Counted from the stretch's first letter, positions 9,278 to 17,844 are shown. The stretch is DNA of 48,620 nucleotides from Myxococcales bacterium (GCA_009692425.1 SHZF01000032.1:1-48620), one strand, 5' to 3'. A program made the numbers and translations. The notes: generated from the letters alone by a model not told the origin.

Positions 9278-10801
9278 TCAGCGCGCCCCAGTCAGCGTCC
9301 ACAAGCCGTGCCGCTGGGCCGCCCGCGGCGCCGCCCGTTCGCCGTCCGGAACGGTTCCGTCGAGCGCGGCGAACGCCTTCTGCCAGGCACCCAGCGACTG
9401 CCCTCCGCCAACCGCGGCAAGCACGGCATCGGCCGCTTCGAGCCCCCCTTGCGACAGCCGGTATTCGATCCAAGCCTGGCGCGGCGAATCGAAGCGCACC
9501 TCGACCCGGCCTTTCAGGCCGCGCTGCACGCGTTGGATCTTGGCCATCGTCTCGGCGATCGGGGCAAACGGCGCCTCGGCCAGCGGCGTGTGGAGCTTGG
9601 GCACGAACGGCGACAGCGCCATGACAGTGTTCATCTCGTCGGCGCAGCGGTGCCCGAACGCGATCAGTTCGTCGATGTCGGCGGCGTTTTCATCCGGCAG
9701 CCCGAGGATCACGTAGACCTTCAACTGGCGCATGCCGACCGCTCGAGCCAGACGCGCCGCTTCGAGCAGGTGGCGCTCGCGCAGGCCCTTCATCATCTTG
9801 CCTCGCATGCGCTGGCTCGGCGCATCGCTGGCCACCGTCAGCGTGCGGTAGCCGCCCTTGTGGAGCAGTCCGACGAACTCTTCATCCAGCCGGTCGGCTC
9901 GCAGCGAACTGATGCCCACGCCCTTGCCGCGCTCGATGGCTGCCCGCAGTGCGCCCTTGATCGGCCCCCAGTCGCTGACCGCAGCGCCGACGAAGCCCAC
10001 GCGCGGGGCGGCCACGAAAAGCTCCGTGTCGAGCACGGCGACGACCCGATCGAGTTCGGGCTCGCGCATCGGGGCCACCGGAGCGCGCACCACGCAGAAC
10101 TTGCAATAGCGGGGACAGCCACGGCTCGCCTCCAGCAGCGCCATGTCGCGGAACTCGGCGTCCGGGCTGAACCACGCGCCGCGCGCCGGCAGGCAGTCCG
10201 CGCCCACCGACAGCAGGTCTGGCACCGCGTCGCCGTGCTCGGACGGAATCCAGCAGCCCGGCGTGTCGCGCGCGGCCTTGACGACGGCGGCGCGGTCGAG
10301 GCCATCGGCAACCCATGCGGCCACCGTGTGGATCACGTGATCCGCCTCGCCCATCACGACCACGTCCGCGAACGGGCCGAGTGGCAGGACGTTGGACTGG
10401 GTGAGAGGCCCCCCGGCAATCACGGGCGGGTCCGCCGCCGTGCGATCGCGTGCAAGCGGCGCCAGCCCGCCAAGTCGCAACAGGTCCACCAGGTTCGCAA
10501 GGTCGAGTTCGTAGGCGATGCTGACCAGCACGGCGTCGTGGTCGCACAGACGCGCACCGCTCTCGAGCGCGGTTCCCGTGCGACCGGGTCCGCCAGCAAA
10601 CTGCGGGTCGACGACGGCGCGGTGGCAGGCGAGTCCGGGCTGTCCATCGAGGGCCGCCCACACGACCTGGAAGCCGAGCGAACTCGACGCGACCCGATAC
10701 GTGTTCGGGTAGCACAAGACCGCCGTGCGTCCGGCGTGGCGCAGCGACGTACCGCTTTCGCGGGCGAGCAGGGTCTCGGCGGGGTGGAGCGGGCGGGGCA
10801 T
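9278..10801 (-). CDS. B12-binding-domain radical SAM protein
   Basis: 507 residues from ATG 10801. The N-terminal half resembles the cobalamin-binding-like Rossmann domain of COG1032 proteins, with G-G-P-L-T and V-V-M-G-E-A-D. The radical SAM core follows: S-R-G-C-P-R-Y-C-K-F-C supplies the C-x3-C-x2-C iron-sulfur site. S-L-R-A-D-R-L and V-I-L-G-L-P-D-E also fit a TIM-barrel radical SAM enzyme. I do not see the base-off B12 motif D-x-H-x-x-G, so cobalamin use is uncertain. The reaction is unknown. It is transcribed away from the amidohydrolase across a 207-nt gap; the Cys-rich lipoprotein starts 95 nt downstream on the same strand. Confidence 0.85.
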   Translation of the reverse strand: MPRPLHPAETLLARESGTSLRHAGRTAVLCYPNTYRVASSSLGFQVVWAALDGQPGLACHRAVVDPQFAGGPGRTGTALESGARLCDHDAVLVSIAYELDLANLVDLLRLGGLAPLARDRTAADPPVIAGGPLTQSNVLPLGPFADVVVMGEADHVIHTVAAWVADGLDRAAVVKAARDTPGCWIPSEHGDAVPDLLSVGADCLPARGAWFSPDAEFRDMALLEASRGCPRYCKFCVVRAPVAPMREPELDRVVAVLDTELFVAAPRVGFVGAAVSDWGPIKGALRAAIERGKGVGISSLRADRLDEEFVGLLHKGGYRTLTVASDAPSQRMRGKMMKGLRERHLLEAARLARAVGMRQLKVYVILGLPDENAADIDELIAFGHRCADEMNTVMALSPFVPKLHTPLAEAPFAPIAETMAKIQRVQRGLKGRVEVRFDSPRQAWIEYRLSQGGLEAADAVLAAVGGGQSLGAWQKAFAALDGTVPDGERAAPRAAQRHGLWTLTGAR

Positions 10802-11008
10802 GCGAAGGCCGAGTCCCAGCAAGGCGCGGGGTGCGACATTGTACGGGCGGCGCGCCAAGCTGTCGCGCAAAACCGCTCGCGGCAAGGCTCCCGTTGCGGC
10901 TTGCACGCGGCAGCGACACGGTGCGAGGCTGTACCGCGCGCCACCCGTGGCCACGCGCGCAGCCCTGCCTTCTGCGTGCCCGAGCCACCGTGCGACCCGG
11001 AGTCTGCG
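10802..11008. other. Divergent intergenic region
   Basis: These 207 bases separate the radical SAM gene (-) from the amidohydrolase gene (+) and must hold both promoters. I see no clear -35/-10 pair, operator palindrome or RNA gene in it. Confidence 0.4.
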
Positions 11009-12208
11009 ATGTTGACCCTGCCCAACTGGACCGGCCCGCTCGACGCCACCGAACAGGCCCGCATGATCGTGTGGCGGCGCCACCTGCACGCGGAACCGGA
11101 ACTGAGCTTTCACGAGGCCGACACCGCAGCCTACGTCGAACAGACCCTCGGAGAACTCGGCATCGGCCCCGTCTACCGGCTCGGCGGCCACGGCCGCGTC
11201 GCATGGCTGGGTGGTGGCAGCGGTCCGGCCGTGATGCTGCGGGCCGACATGGATGCACTGCCGATCCAGGAGCAGAGCGGGCTGCCGTTCGCGTCGCGGC
11301 GGCCGGGCGCCATGCACGCATGCGGCCACGACACCCATACCGCCGTGCTGCTCGCCGTTGCGGCCCGGCTGAAAGCCCACGAGGCTGCGCTGGCCCGGCG
11401 CGTCGTCCTGTGCTTCCAGCCCGCCGAGGAGGTGGGCCAGGGGGCGGCGGCGATGATCGCGGACGGATTGCTCGACGGCACCTATGCCCCCGGTGCGCCC
11501 GCCGTGGACCGCGCGCTCGGGCTGCACGTCTGGAGCCGCGACCGCACGGGCCACATCGTCGCTACGCCGGGGGCGTTCATGGGCACGGTCGACGACTTCA
11601 CCGTGCGCGTCCACGGCCGCGGCGGCCACGGTGCCCTGCCGCACGAAGCGCGCGACGCGATCGTGGCGGCGGCAGCGATCGTCCTGGCGCTCCAGACGGT
11701 GGCATCGCGGCGCGTGGACCCACTCGACCCGGTAGTGGTGACGGTCGGCGCCATGCACGGCGGGTCGGCGTTCAACATCATCGCCGAAGAGGTGACGCTG
11801 CGTGGCACGGTGCGGTCGTATTCGGACCAGGTGGGCGCTGCGAGCCCGGGGCTGGTGCGCGAGGTGGCCGAGGCGACGGCGCTGGCGCACGGCTGCACCG
11901 CAGAGGTCGACTACCAACGCCATGCCGTCGCCCTGCACAATGACGCCGAGACGGCGGCCTGGGTGCGCGAGGCGGCTGCGGGCGCCCACGGCGTGACCGG
12001 CATCGATGGGACGTTTCGCCTGCTCGCCGGAGAAGACTTCGCATGGTACTTGCGGCGCGTGCCGGGCTGCTTCTTTTTCGTCGGATGTGGGGGGCCGGAT
12101 GGCCCGTCGGAGCCGCATCACTCGCCGCGGTTCCGGGTCGACGAGGCCGCGCTGCCGGTGGCGGCCGAAGTGATGCTGAGGTCAGCCGCCCGTTGCCTCG
12201 CCACCTGA
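11009..12208 (+). CDS. M20D-family amidohydrolase (hippurate hydrolase-like)
   Basis: 399 residues, the usual length for the hippurate hydrolase/N-acyl-amino-acid amidohydrolase group of M20 peptidases. These cytoplasmic di-metal enzymes cleave N-acyl amino acids. Metal and catalytic motifs are visible: M-H-A-C-G-H-D-T-H-T, then F-Q-P-A-E-E-V-G-Q-G-A with the catalytic Glu pair. H-G-R-G-G-H-G-A-L-P-H follows in the dimerisation lid, and A-G-E-D-F-A-W-Y near the end. The acyl group and amino acid cannot be told from sequence. The last 27 bases overlap the convergent gene on the other strand, inside an 18-bp tandem repeat that contains this gene's TGA. Confidence 0.92.
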   Translation: MLTLPNWTGPLDATEQARMIVWRRHLHAEPELSFHEADTAAYVEQTLGELGIGPVYRLGGHGRVAWLGGGSGPAVMLRADMDALPIQEQSGLPFASRRPGAMHACGHDTHTAVLLAVAARLKAHEAALARRVVLCFQPAEEVGQGAAAMIADGLLDGTYAPGAPAVDRALGLHVWSRDRTGHIVATPGAFMGTVDDFTVRVHGRGGHGALPHEARDAIVAAAAIVLALQTVASRRVDPLDPVVVTVGAMHGGSAFNIIAEEVTLRGTVRSYSDQVGAASPGLVREVAEATALAHGCTAEVDYQRHAVALHNDAETAAWVREAAAGAHGVTGIDGTFRLLAGEDFAWYLRRVPGCFFFVGCGGPDGPSEPHHSPRFRVDEAALPVAAEVMLRSAARCLAT

Positions 12209-14581
12209 ACCTGCCGTACCGCCTGAACCTGCCGTACCGCCTGAACCTGCCAAAGTGGCTTCGGCCTGGGCTTGCAGGCGCTCGATGATCTTGCGAACGA
12301 GGTGCTGCTCCGGCAGTCCGTGTTGGACCGTGACGACCAGCGCTTCGCCCAACAACTGGCCGCATGCCGTGCCGTTGCCGCGCGCGCCCTCGACCTGGCC
12401 GGCCAGCAACAGGGCCGCCCCCAACGCCACCGGTGCGCGGGCTGCGCGCAGGTCGGCGACCGCTGCACGCAGCGCTTTCGCTGCCGGCTCCCACGTCCTC
12501 GCCTGGGCATGCAGGTGCCCGACCAGCGTGGCAGCTTCGCCGCGGACCCGTGGTGGCAAGGAGACGTCGTCCGACAACAGCCCGCGTGCCGTCGCCATGG
12601 CACCGGCAACGTCTCCTGCATCAGCCTGCAGCCACGCGGCATCGACCGCACAGGCCGCTTGGAGGTGTGTGGAGCCAAGCCGACGGGCGCCCGCATGGGC
12701 TCGGGTCAGCGCAACCCCCGCGCGCTCGCGCTCGCCCTCGTGGCGCCAGCACAGTGCTTCGCCGCGGGCGCAGCGCACGGCGAGTCCGCCCAAGCCCGCC
12801 GCCGTCGCCTGCCCTTCGGCATCGACGAAGGCTGCGCGCGCGCCGGAGAAGTCGTGGGAGCGGGCCAGCAGGTCGGCGCGTTCGGCAACGGCCTCGGCCG
12901 CGATGTCGGGGCGCCCGACCGTGCGTGCCCCCGCTTCGGCCTGGCTCAGTGCCTGCCCTGCTTCGTCGGGGCGGCCGGCGAGACCGAGCGCTACCCCCGC
13001 CGCGAACAGGGCTCGGGCCGTGGCCTCGCCATCGCCGGCTTCGGTGCCGATGCGGGCCGCGTCGGCCGCGTCGGCGAGCGCTCGCTGGGCGCGGCCGGCG
13101 ACGGCATCGACTGCGGCGCGCCGTGCGAGCGCCCGCGCCGTCCAGCGCGCCTGCGCCTGCGTGGCGACGGCTGCCTGCAGTCGGTCGGCGGCGGCTTCGG
13201 CTGCTGTGATCTCACCCGCCGCCAGGTGAACTGCAACGGCCAAGTCGAGCGCGGCGAGGATCTGTGGAACGCCGCCGCAGCGATCGGCCGCCGCGAGCAC
13301 CGCCGCGGCCTCGGCGCCGACGCCCTCCCCAGCCTGGGCCAGCCGAACCTGGACCACGACGAGCCCGGCATCAACCGCGATGTCGTCGCGGCCCAGCGCC
13401 CGGGCTGCTTCGGCGGCCGCTTCCGCTGCGCGCAGGGCTGCCGCACCATCGCCTGCCCGCCACAACGTCGCCGCACGGGCCGCCGCTGTGCGCGCCGCGC
13501 CGACCCGGTCGCCCGCTTCGTGGCGCAGTGCGGTCGCGTCGCGCAGGGCTGCTGCGGCAACGCCCGGCTGGCCTCCGGCCAGCGCGAGCACGGCGAACCC
13601 TTCGAGTCGGGCGGCGTGCACCGCGGGCAGCGCCGCGATCTCGGGCGGAGGTTCCGTTTCGTGGCACTGCACGGCCTCAGCGAGCCGGCCGGCATCGACG
13701 AGGGCGGGCACCAGTTCGGCCTGCAGCAGTGCGAGCATGCGGTGGTCGCCGAGGCGCTGGGCGGCTTCGAACGCCAAGCCGAGCGCTTCGGCCGCCGCCG
13801 TGGGATTGCCCAGCCGCCGGGCAAGCACGGCGTCCAGGCGCAACGCGTCCATAAACAACGCGGGCTCCTGCAGGCGGCGGGCCGCGTCTGCCGTCACCGC
13901 GACGAGCAGTCGCGCTTCGGACCAGTGGTGCTGCGCCAAGGCTTGCCGCGCCCGCACCAGCGCTAGGCTCGCCCGAATTGCATCGCTGTGGCGCCGCGCC
14001 GCCGCCCGCCCGCCGGTGTCGGTCGGGTCGAGCGCATCGACCAGGTCATGCGTCGCCCGCTCCGCCGCGGCGTCGAGCCGGGCAGCGGCCACGTCCGGGT
14101 CGCCCCCGCCCAACTCCTGGAGCGCGAGACCCAGCAGCGCGCGGGCCGCCATCGGCGTGGCCCCGACGCTGTCGGCCAGGCTGCGCGCTTGCGCCCACCA
14201 CGACGCGGCCAGATCGGCGCGACCGGCCTGGGCATCCAGGTCGCCGAGTTGCAGGCAGGCCGCCGCCATGCCCGCCGGCTCCGCGCCGCGCTCGAACAGG
14301 CGCAGGGCGGTCTGGGCGTGGCCGTCGGCGGCGCGCAAGTTGCCTGCGGACGCGTCGAGGTCCGCGCGCTCCAGTTGGAGCCAGCCGGTCTGGGCCGACA
14401 ACTCGGTGGTGGCGGGCTCGGCCAACGTCGGTTGTCCGAGGGCCGCGTCGAGCACCGCCTCGGCCGTGGCCACGTCGCCTCGGGCGCGCAAGCTGCGCAC
14501 GAAGGCGAGGACTTCGTAGGTTTGAGTGACCGCCGGTGCTTCAGCGGGACCGGGCAGAGGGGCGGGCGGGTCGTCGGTCAT
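12182..14581 (-). CDS. Large Ala-rich TPR-like helical-repeat protein
   Basis: 799 residues with no signal peptide or membrane span. Almost the whole length is short Ala/Leu/Arg helices with TPR-like spacing (for example A-D-G-H-A-Q-T-A-L-R-L-F-E-R-G and A-A-A-L-R-D-A-T-A-L). It reads as a long solenoid of degenerate TPRs, a protein-binding scaffold. The final 25 residues are a low-complexity G-S-G-G-T-A repeat encoded by the 18-bp tandem repeat at 12204-12251. That tail overlaps the end of the convergent amidohydrolase gene by 27 nt. The next upstream gene on the same strand ends 60 nt away. No enzymatic motif is seen. Confidence 0.8.
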   Translation of the reverse strand: MTDDPPAPLPGPAEAPAVTQTYEVLAFVRSLRARGDVATAEAVLDAALGQPTLAEPATTELSAQTGWLQLERADLDASAGNLRAADGHAQTALRLFERGAEPAGMAAACLQLGDLDAQAGRADLAASWWAQARSLADSVGATPMAARALLGLALQELGGGDPDVAAARLDAAAERATHDLVDALDPTDTGGRAAARRHSDAIRASLALVRARQALAQHHWSEARLLVAVTADAARRLQEPALFMDALRLDAVLARRLGNPTAAAEALGLAFEAAQRLGDHRMLALLQAELVPALVDAGRLAEAVQCHETEPPPEIAALPAVHAARLEGFAVLALAGGQPGVAAAALRDATALRHEAGDRVGAARTAAARAATLWRAGDGAAALRAAEAAAEAARALGRDDIAVDAGLVVVQVRLAQAGEGVGAEAAAVLAAADRCGGVPQILAALDLAVAVHLAAGEITAAEAAADRLQAAVATQAQARWTARALARRAAVDAVAGRAQRALADAADAARIGTEAGDGEATARALFAAGVALGLAGRPDEAGQALSQAEAGARTVGRPDIAAEAVAERADLLARSHDFSGARAAFVDAEGQATAAGLGGLAVRCARGEALCWRHEGERERAGVALTRAHAGARRLGSTHLQAACAVDAAWLQADAGDVAGAMATARGLLSDDVSLPPRVRGEAATLVGHLHAQARTWEPAAKALRAAVADLRAARAPVALGAALLLAGQVEGARGNGTACGQLLGEALVVTVQHGLPEQHLVRKIIERLQAQAEATLAGSGGTAGSGGTAGSGGEATGG
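12204..12251 (+). repeat. 18-bp tandem repeat (2.7 copies) at a convergent overlap
   Basis: The unit CCTGAACCTGCCGTACCG occurs twice exactly (12204-12221, 12222-12239), followed by 12 bases of a third copy. The first copy holds the amidohydrolase stop codon. On the minus strand the array encodes the Gly-Ser-Gly-Gly-Thr-Ala tail of the TPR-like protein. Confidence 0.9.
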
Positions 14582-14641
14582 GGGGCCTCGGGGGCAGCGT
14601 AGCTGCCCATGGGCCGGCGGCGCAACGCTTGCTGTAGCAGC

Positions 14642-16111
14642 TCAAGGCGCCACTTCGACGTCCACGCGCCACCCCCCAGGCTCGAACACCACCCGCCCCC
14701 GCACCGGCCGCCAGCGCGCCGCCGACCACCTCGCGCCCGGCTCGGGCGGCAGTGTCCACGCGCCCGCCGCCCACACCCACGCGTGGGCGCGCAGCGCCCA
14801 GTGGCCCGCCATCCACACCGCGCGGGGGCACGGCGGCTGCTGGGGTGGCTCGGCGCGGGGAAGCGGAGGCGGGCTCGGCGCCACCATGGCCACCTCGATA
14901 CGCCGATCAATGTCGGGGACCCGCCACCAGCCGGACAGCCACACCCACGCGCCCGCCTGCCAGTGCCACCAGCCGCCGACCCAATTGGCGTTCGGCGATG
15001 GGCGTGGCGGCAACGGTTCGGCTTGCGCGGCCGGCGGCGGACCTGCAGGGCGCGGCGGTGGTGCCGGCGGTGGCGGACGCGAGGGCGACGTCGACAACTG
15101 GGGCGGACCCTGCACCGTGACCACCGGGGAGACAGGCCGCGCTGTCCGGGCCGTCTGGTGGGCCGCTTCCGCACGTCGCTGGGCACCCGCGTAGCCGCCC
15201 GGCCCCCAGCACTCCTCGTCGGCGTGGTCGGCCTTGCAGTGTGCGGTGCGCCGGGCCTGTTCAGCCTGCCACGCCGCCGTCCGCTCGCGCGCCTCGGCCT
15301 CTTCGGTGGCCTTGCGGATGCGCAGGTGCGCGACCCACTCCGCCTCCGGCACGTCGGGCTCGCCACGCTGGTGTTCCGCCGTGAATATGGCGCCCTCCCA
15401 GTCGTTGGGCTCGTCCGACCACACGACGAGACGCAGCAGCGTGCCCTTCGCGACCGGCGCCGGCGCGTCGGGGTCCGCGTTGTGCGTCGACCAACTCGCC
15501 AGGATCGCGACGTGGGCACCGTCGCTGGGACCCGGCACGGATTCCAGGCGGGGCGGGAGCGTGTCCGGCAGCGGCGCTTCGATGACGGGCGGCAGGAGCA
15601 CACCGATCGATGGCGGGGCCGTGGGGGGCAGCGGTTCGTCGGGCATCGTTTCCCAGCGCAGTGCGAGTTCGCCGCGCGGGGCTGTCGGCTTGGGGGTTGG
15701 CGCCGCGACCGTAACCGGCGGCGACGGCACCGGCGGCGGCGGATCGCGCACCACCACGATGGGCACCGGTCGCGCCAGGCAGTGGGCGTTCTCCGGCCCG
15801 GGGAAAGCCTGCCACGCGCTGCCTGGCGGTCGCGGCACCTGCGTGTGCCACGGGCCGCTCGCGACCCTGCGGCCGCCGACGTCAAACGCGAGGTGTCCCG
15901 CCAGCCGGCGCGGCGCTACGACCGTCACGTTCCAGCGCTCGCCCCAGCGCGAGCCCAGCGCGGGCATTTCGATGAAGAACGGCCCTTGCGCACAACGGGA
16001 CGAGACGCCCCACGTCTGCCCCGCTGCGCCACGGAAGGCGAGCGAAGGTCCGCAGCCGCCGCACAACGCCAGAATCACCACAGCACCCCACCCGAGCCTC
16101 GTCGTTCCCAT
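14642..16111 (-). CDS. Lipoprotein with W-x-x-G-x-W repeats
   Basis: 489 residues. The signal peptide ends in the lipobox L-C-G-G-C (Cys20). A Pro-rich stretch spans about 105-190, a charged helix (E-E-A-E-A-R-E-R-T-A-A-W-Q-A-E-Q-A-R) lies near 290, and another Pro-rich linker follows. The C-terminal 120 residues hold the aromatic pattern known as YXWGXW or WXXGXW repeats: N-W-V-G-G-W-W-H-W, A-W-V-W-L-S-G-W-W and W-M-A-G-H-W. These occur in envelope proteins of Proteobacteria and Myxococcota, with no settled function. It is probably co-transcribed with the TPR-like gene 60 nt downstream. Confidence 0.8.
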   Translation of the reverse strand: MGTTRLGWGAVVILALCGGCGPSLAFRGAAGQTWGVSSRCAQGPFFIEMPALGSRWGERWNVTVVAPRRLAGHLAFDVGGRRVASGPWHTQVPRPPGSAWQAFPGPENAHCLARPVPIVVVRDPPPPVPSPPVTVAAPTPKPTAPRGELALRWETMPDEPLPPTAPPSIGVLLPPVIEAPLPDTLPPRLESVPGPSDGAHVAILASWSTHNADPDAPAPVAKGTLLRLVVWSDEPNDWEGAIFTAEHQRGEPDVPEAEWVAHLRIRKATEEAEARERTAAWQAEQARRTAHCKADHADEECWGPGGYAGAQRRAEAAHQTARTARPVSPVVTVQGPPQLSTSPSRPPPPAPPPRPAGPPPAAQAEPLPPRPSPNANWVGGWWHWQAGAWVWLSGWWRVPDIDRRIEVAMVAPSPPPLPRAEPPQQPPCPRAVWMAGHWALRAHAWVWAAGAWTLPPEPGARWSAARWRPVRGRVVFEPGGWRVDVEVAP

Positions 16112-16251
16112 CCTAACCTCCGCCGCCTGTGGCGCGCTCCCAGAGAACGGCGGCAGCGTGTGGGGGATTCAAGTCCGCGTGCGCCGACCCCGACCGACTG
16201 CTACACTGCCCGCCCCGCAGCAACCTCCGCTGCCGGGGCCGGAGCCCTCCC
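16112..16251. other. Divergent promoter region between two lipoprotein genes
   Basis: 140 bases between genes transcribed in opposite directions. GGAG at 16241-16244 serves as ribosome site for the rightward gene. No clear operator is seen. Confidence 0.35.
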
Positions 16252-17418
16252 ATGTCCATCCTCATCTTGGGCGCGACGTCGATTGCCGCGTGCCTGCTCG
16301 CCTCCTGTGACTCGCCCGCGCCCGCAACGCCGGCCGGGACCGGCTCGAACGACACCGCCGCCGGCACGATCGGCGACACCGCCGCCAGCCCGGACGCCGC
16401 AGCGGACGCGCCGACGGCAAAGGATGCGACGGCTCTGAACGACGCCAGCGCAACGCCGGACACGCCCGCACCGCAAGACGCCACCCCACCCAAGGACACG
16501 CCTGCGCCGCTCGCCGACGCGTCGCCGGCCGACACCACGCCCTCGCCCGACACGGCGCTGCCACCGGACGCCGCGCCCGCCCCGGACACGGGGCCCGCCC
16601 TGGACACCCCGCCCGCTGCCGATGCCGCGCCGGCTGGCTGCAAACCTGGCGAGTTCAAGCCCTTGCAGTCCGACACATGCCAGTCAGCCACGTGCCCGAA
16701 CCTCAAGCAGTCCGCGCACTCCCTCGTGCAGGACGCCGCGAAGCAGTTCGCCGAGGTTCCCCCGTGCAAGGCCGACGCCGAGTGCGTCCCGGTGTCGCAG
16801 GATACGGCGTGTTCCGGCGAGTGCCCGGCCATCGTAAATGCAGCGAGCAAGGGCGAATTCGCCAAGGCCGTCAAACAAGCGGATGCGTTCTGCAAGCTCC
16901 ACGGCGTGGCGGCGAAGTGTGGCTTTCCCATTCCGTCGTGCATCGCGCCGACGCCCGCGTGCGTGGCCGGCAAGTGCGTGTACACGAAGCCGCCCACGTC
17001 GAAGTGCGGTGACGTCCAGCCGGCCAATACCGTATGCGAAGGCACGGTCTGGGCGTGCAAGCCTGGGCACTTCAAGGGCTACGGCGGTGGCGAGTGCCAC
17101 GAAGCAACGTGCGAGAACCTCGCCAAGGCCAATAACGAAGCGATCGGTGCCGCCATCGCCAAGGCCCAGGTCTGCAAGGTGGGCGCCGACGACGAGTGCA
17201 TCCACATCGCGACGGCGACGGCGTGCCAGGGCACCTGCGGGGCCGCGGTCAACGCCGGGATGCAAAACGACGTCCTCAAGGTCGTCGGCTGGGTCGACGA
17301 CAACCTGTGCAAGGCGTTCGGCTATGCGGCCAAGTGCGGGTACTCCGGGCCGAAGTGCACGGCGCCGAAGCCAGGGTGCGCGGCGGGGAAGTGCGAGTAC
17401 AGTGGGGTGGCGCCGTAG
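16252..17418 (+). CDS. Lipoprotein with Asp/Pro linker and duplicated Cys-rich domain
   Basis: 388 residues from ATG 16252, with GGAG 7 nt upstream. The signal peptide ends L-L-A-S-C (Cys19). Residues 20-129 are a low-complexity linker of Ala, Pro, Asp and Thr, probably an extended spacer. Two homologous domains follow (about 130-245 and 265-388). Each has A-T-C-x-N-L-(K/A), a helix, E-C-(V/I) plus T-A-C-x-G-x-C, another helix, F-(C/G)-(K/Y)-x-x-x-x-A-A-K-C-G, and ends A-(G/A)-K-C-x-Y. The repeats have diverged but keep their cysteines, so each is probably a disulfide-locked helical module. I do not recognise the family. The stop codon lies in a 23-bp tandem repeat. Confidence 0.8.
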   Translation: MSILILGATSIAACLLASCDSPAPATPAGTGSNDTAAGTIGDTAASPDAAADAPTAKDATALNDASATPDTPAPQDATPPKDTPAPLADASPADTTPSPDTALPPDAAPAPDTGPALDTPPAADAAPAGCKPGEFKPLQSDTCQSATCPNLKQSAHSLVQDAAKQFAEVPPCKADAECVPVSQDTACSGECPAIVNAASKGEFAKAVKQADAFCKLHGVAAKCGFPIPSCIAPTPACVAGKCVYTKPPTSKCGDVQPANTVCEGTVWACKPGHFKGYGGGECHEATCENLAKANNEAIGAAIAKAQVCKVGADDECIHIATATACQGTCGAAVNAGMQNDVLKVVGWVDDNLCKAFGYAAKCGYSGPKCTAPKPGCAAGKCEYSGVAP

Positions 17419-17468
17419 CGCGCCGCGAGCCGATGCCGTAGCGCGCCGCGAGCCGATGCCGTAGCGCG
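17415..17468 (+). repeat. 23-bp tandem repeat (2.3 copies)
   Basis: A 23-base unit starting GTAGCGCGCCGCGAGCC occurs exactly at 17415-17437 and 17438-17460, and its first 8 bases recur at 17461-17468. The first copy contains the TAG stop of the lipoprotein gene. The array fills most of the gap before the ArsC-like gene. Confidence 0.9.
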
Positions 17469-17500
17469 ACCCTGGCACCTGTGCAATGATTCCCGCTTGC

Positions 17501-17507
17501 GAGGAGG
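17501..17507 (+). promoter_or_regulatory. Strong ribosome binding site that fixes the selenoprotein start
   Basis: GAGGAGG stands 7 nt before ATG 17515. It is one of the best Shine-Dalgarno sequences in the window. It supports translation from an ATG whose frame meets TGA after ten codons, which would be pointless unless that TGA is read through. Confidence 0.8.
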
Positions 17508-17514
17508 CCTCACC

Positions 17515-17844
17515 ATGCCCACAACCCTGTACTGGAAGCCCGGTTGAACCGGCTGCGTCAACGCGCGGGGGTTCCTCGCGCACCGCGGCGACGACATCGA
17601 ACTGCGCAACGTCATCAAGCAACCGCTCACGGCGGACGAACTGCGGGCGCTTGCGGCGCGCGTCGGCGACGTGAAGCTCTTGGTTGCGCCCAAACGCCGG
17701 GCTGAAGCCGAAGGGCTCGACGGCGAGCCGCTCATCCAGTGGCTGGCCGCCGACGCGATGCGGCTGCGCAAGCCATTGATCGACGTCGGCAGCCACGTCG
17801 TGCTCGGCTTTGACGCCAAGGCCAAGGCCGCCTTGGGCGGCTGA
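17515..17844 (+). CDS. Probable ArsC/Spx-family selenoprotein (TGA = Sec11)
   Basis: Reading from ATG 17515, the frame meets TGA at 17545-17547 and then stays open for 98 more codons to TGA 17842-17844, giving 109 residues. Translated with selenocysteine, the start is L-Y-W-K-P-G-U-T-G-C, placing U11 and C14 as a U-x-x-C redox pair. ArsC, Spx and YffB proteins have their catalytic Cys at this place, after a first beta strand. The rest also fits: a helix V-N-A-R-G-F-L, then R-N-V-I-K-Q-P-L-T-A-D-E-L, K-L-L-V and a terminal R-K-P-L-I-D-V-G-S-H-V-V-L-G-F-D, the family's conserved end. A hairpin with a GU-containing loop sits 15 nt after the UGA. Likely a thiol/selenol reductase; substrate unknown. 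The alternative is a Cys-to-stop mutation, but the intact downstream frame argues against it. Confidence 0.82.
17545..17581 (+). promoter_or_regulatory. Selenocysteine UGA and bacterial SECIS-like hairpin
   Basis: The UGA is at 17545-17547. At 17563-17581 GCGCGGGG pairs with CCUCGCGC (8 bp, one G-U) around a GUU loop. The loop G lies 24 nt after the A of the UGA. In bacterial SECIS elements a short stem-loop starts just after the UGA and shows an unpaired G, often GU, at its tip at about this distance, where SelB binds. Pairing was found by eye; no folding energy was computed. Confidence 0.65.

Noticed and set aside
7994-12208. A 1404-codon plus-strand frame that runs into the amidohydrolase
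   Set aside because: The upstream 1000 codons are antisense to two minus-strand genes and Arg/Pro/Cys-rich; the real protein begins at ATG 11009 where family homology starts.
17515-17844. Reading the ArsC-like gene as a pseudogene with a nonsense mutation
   Set aside because: No other lesion is present in 109 codons, the ribosome site is strong, the TGA is at the catalytic Cys position, and a hairpin follows at the expected distance. It remains the main alternative.
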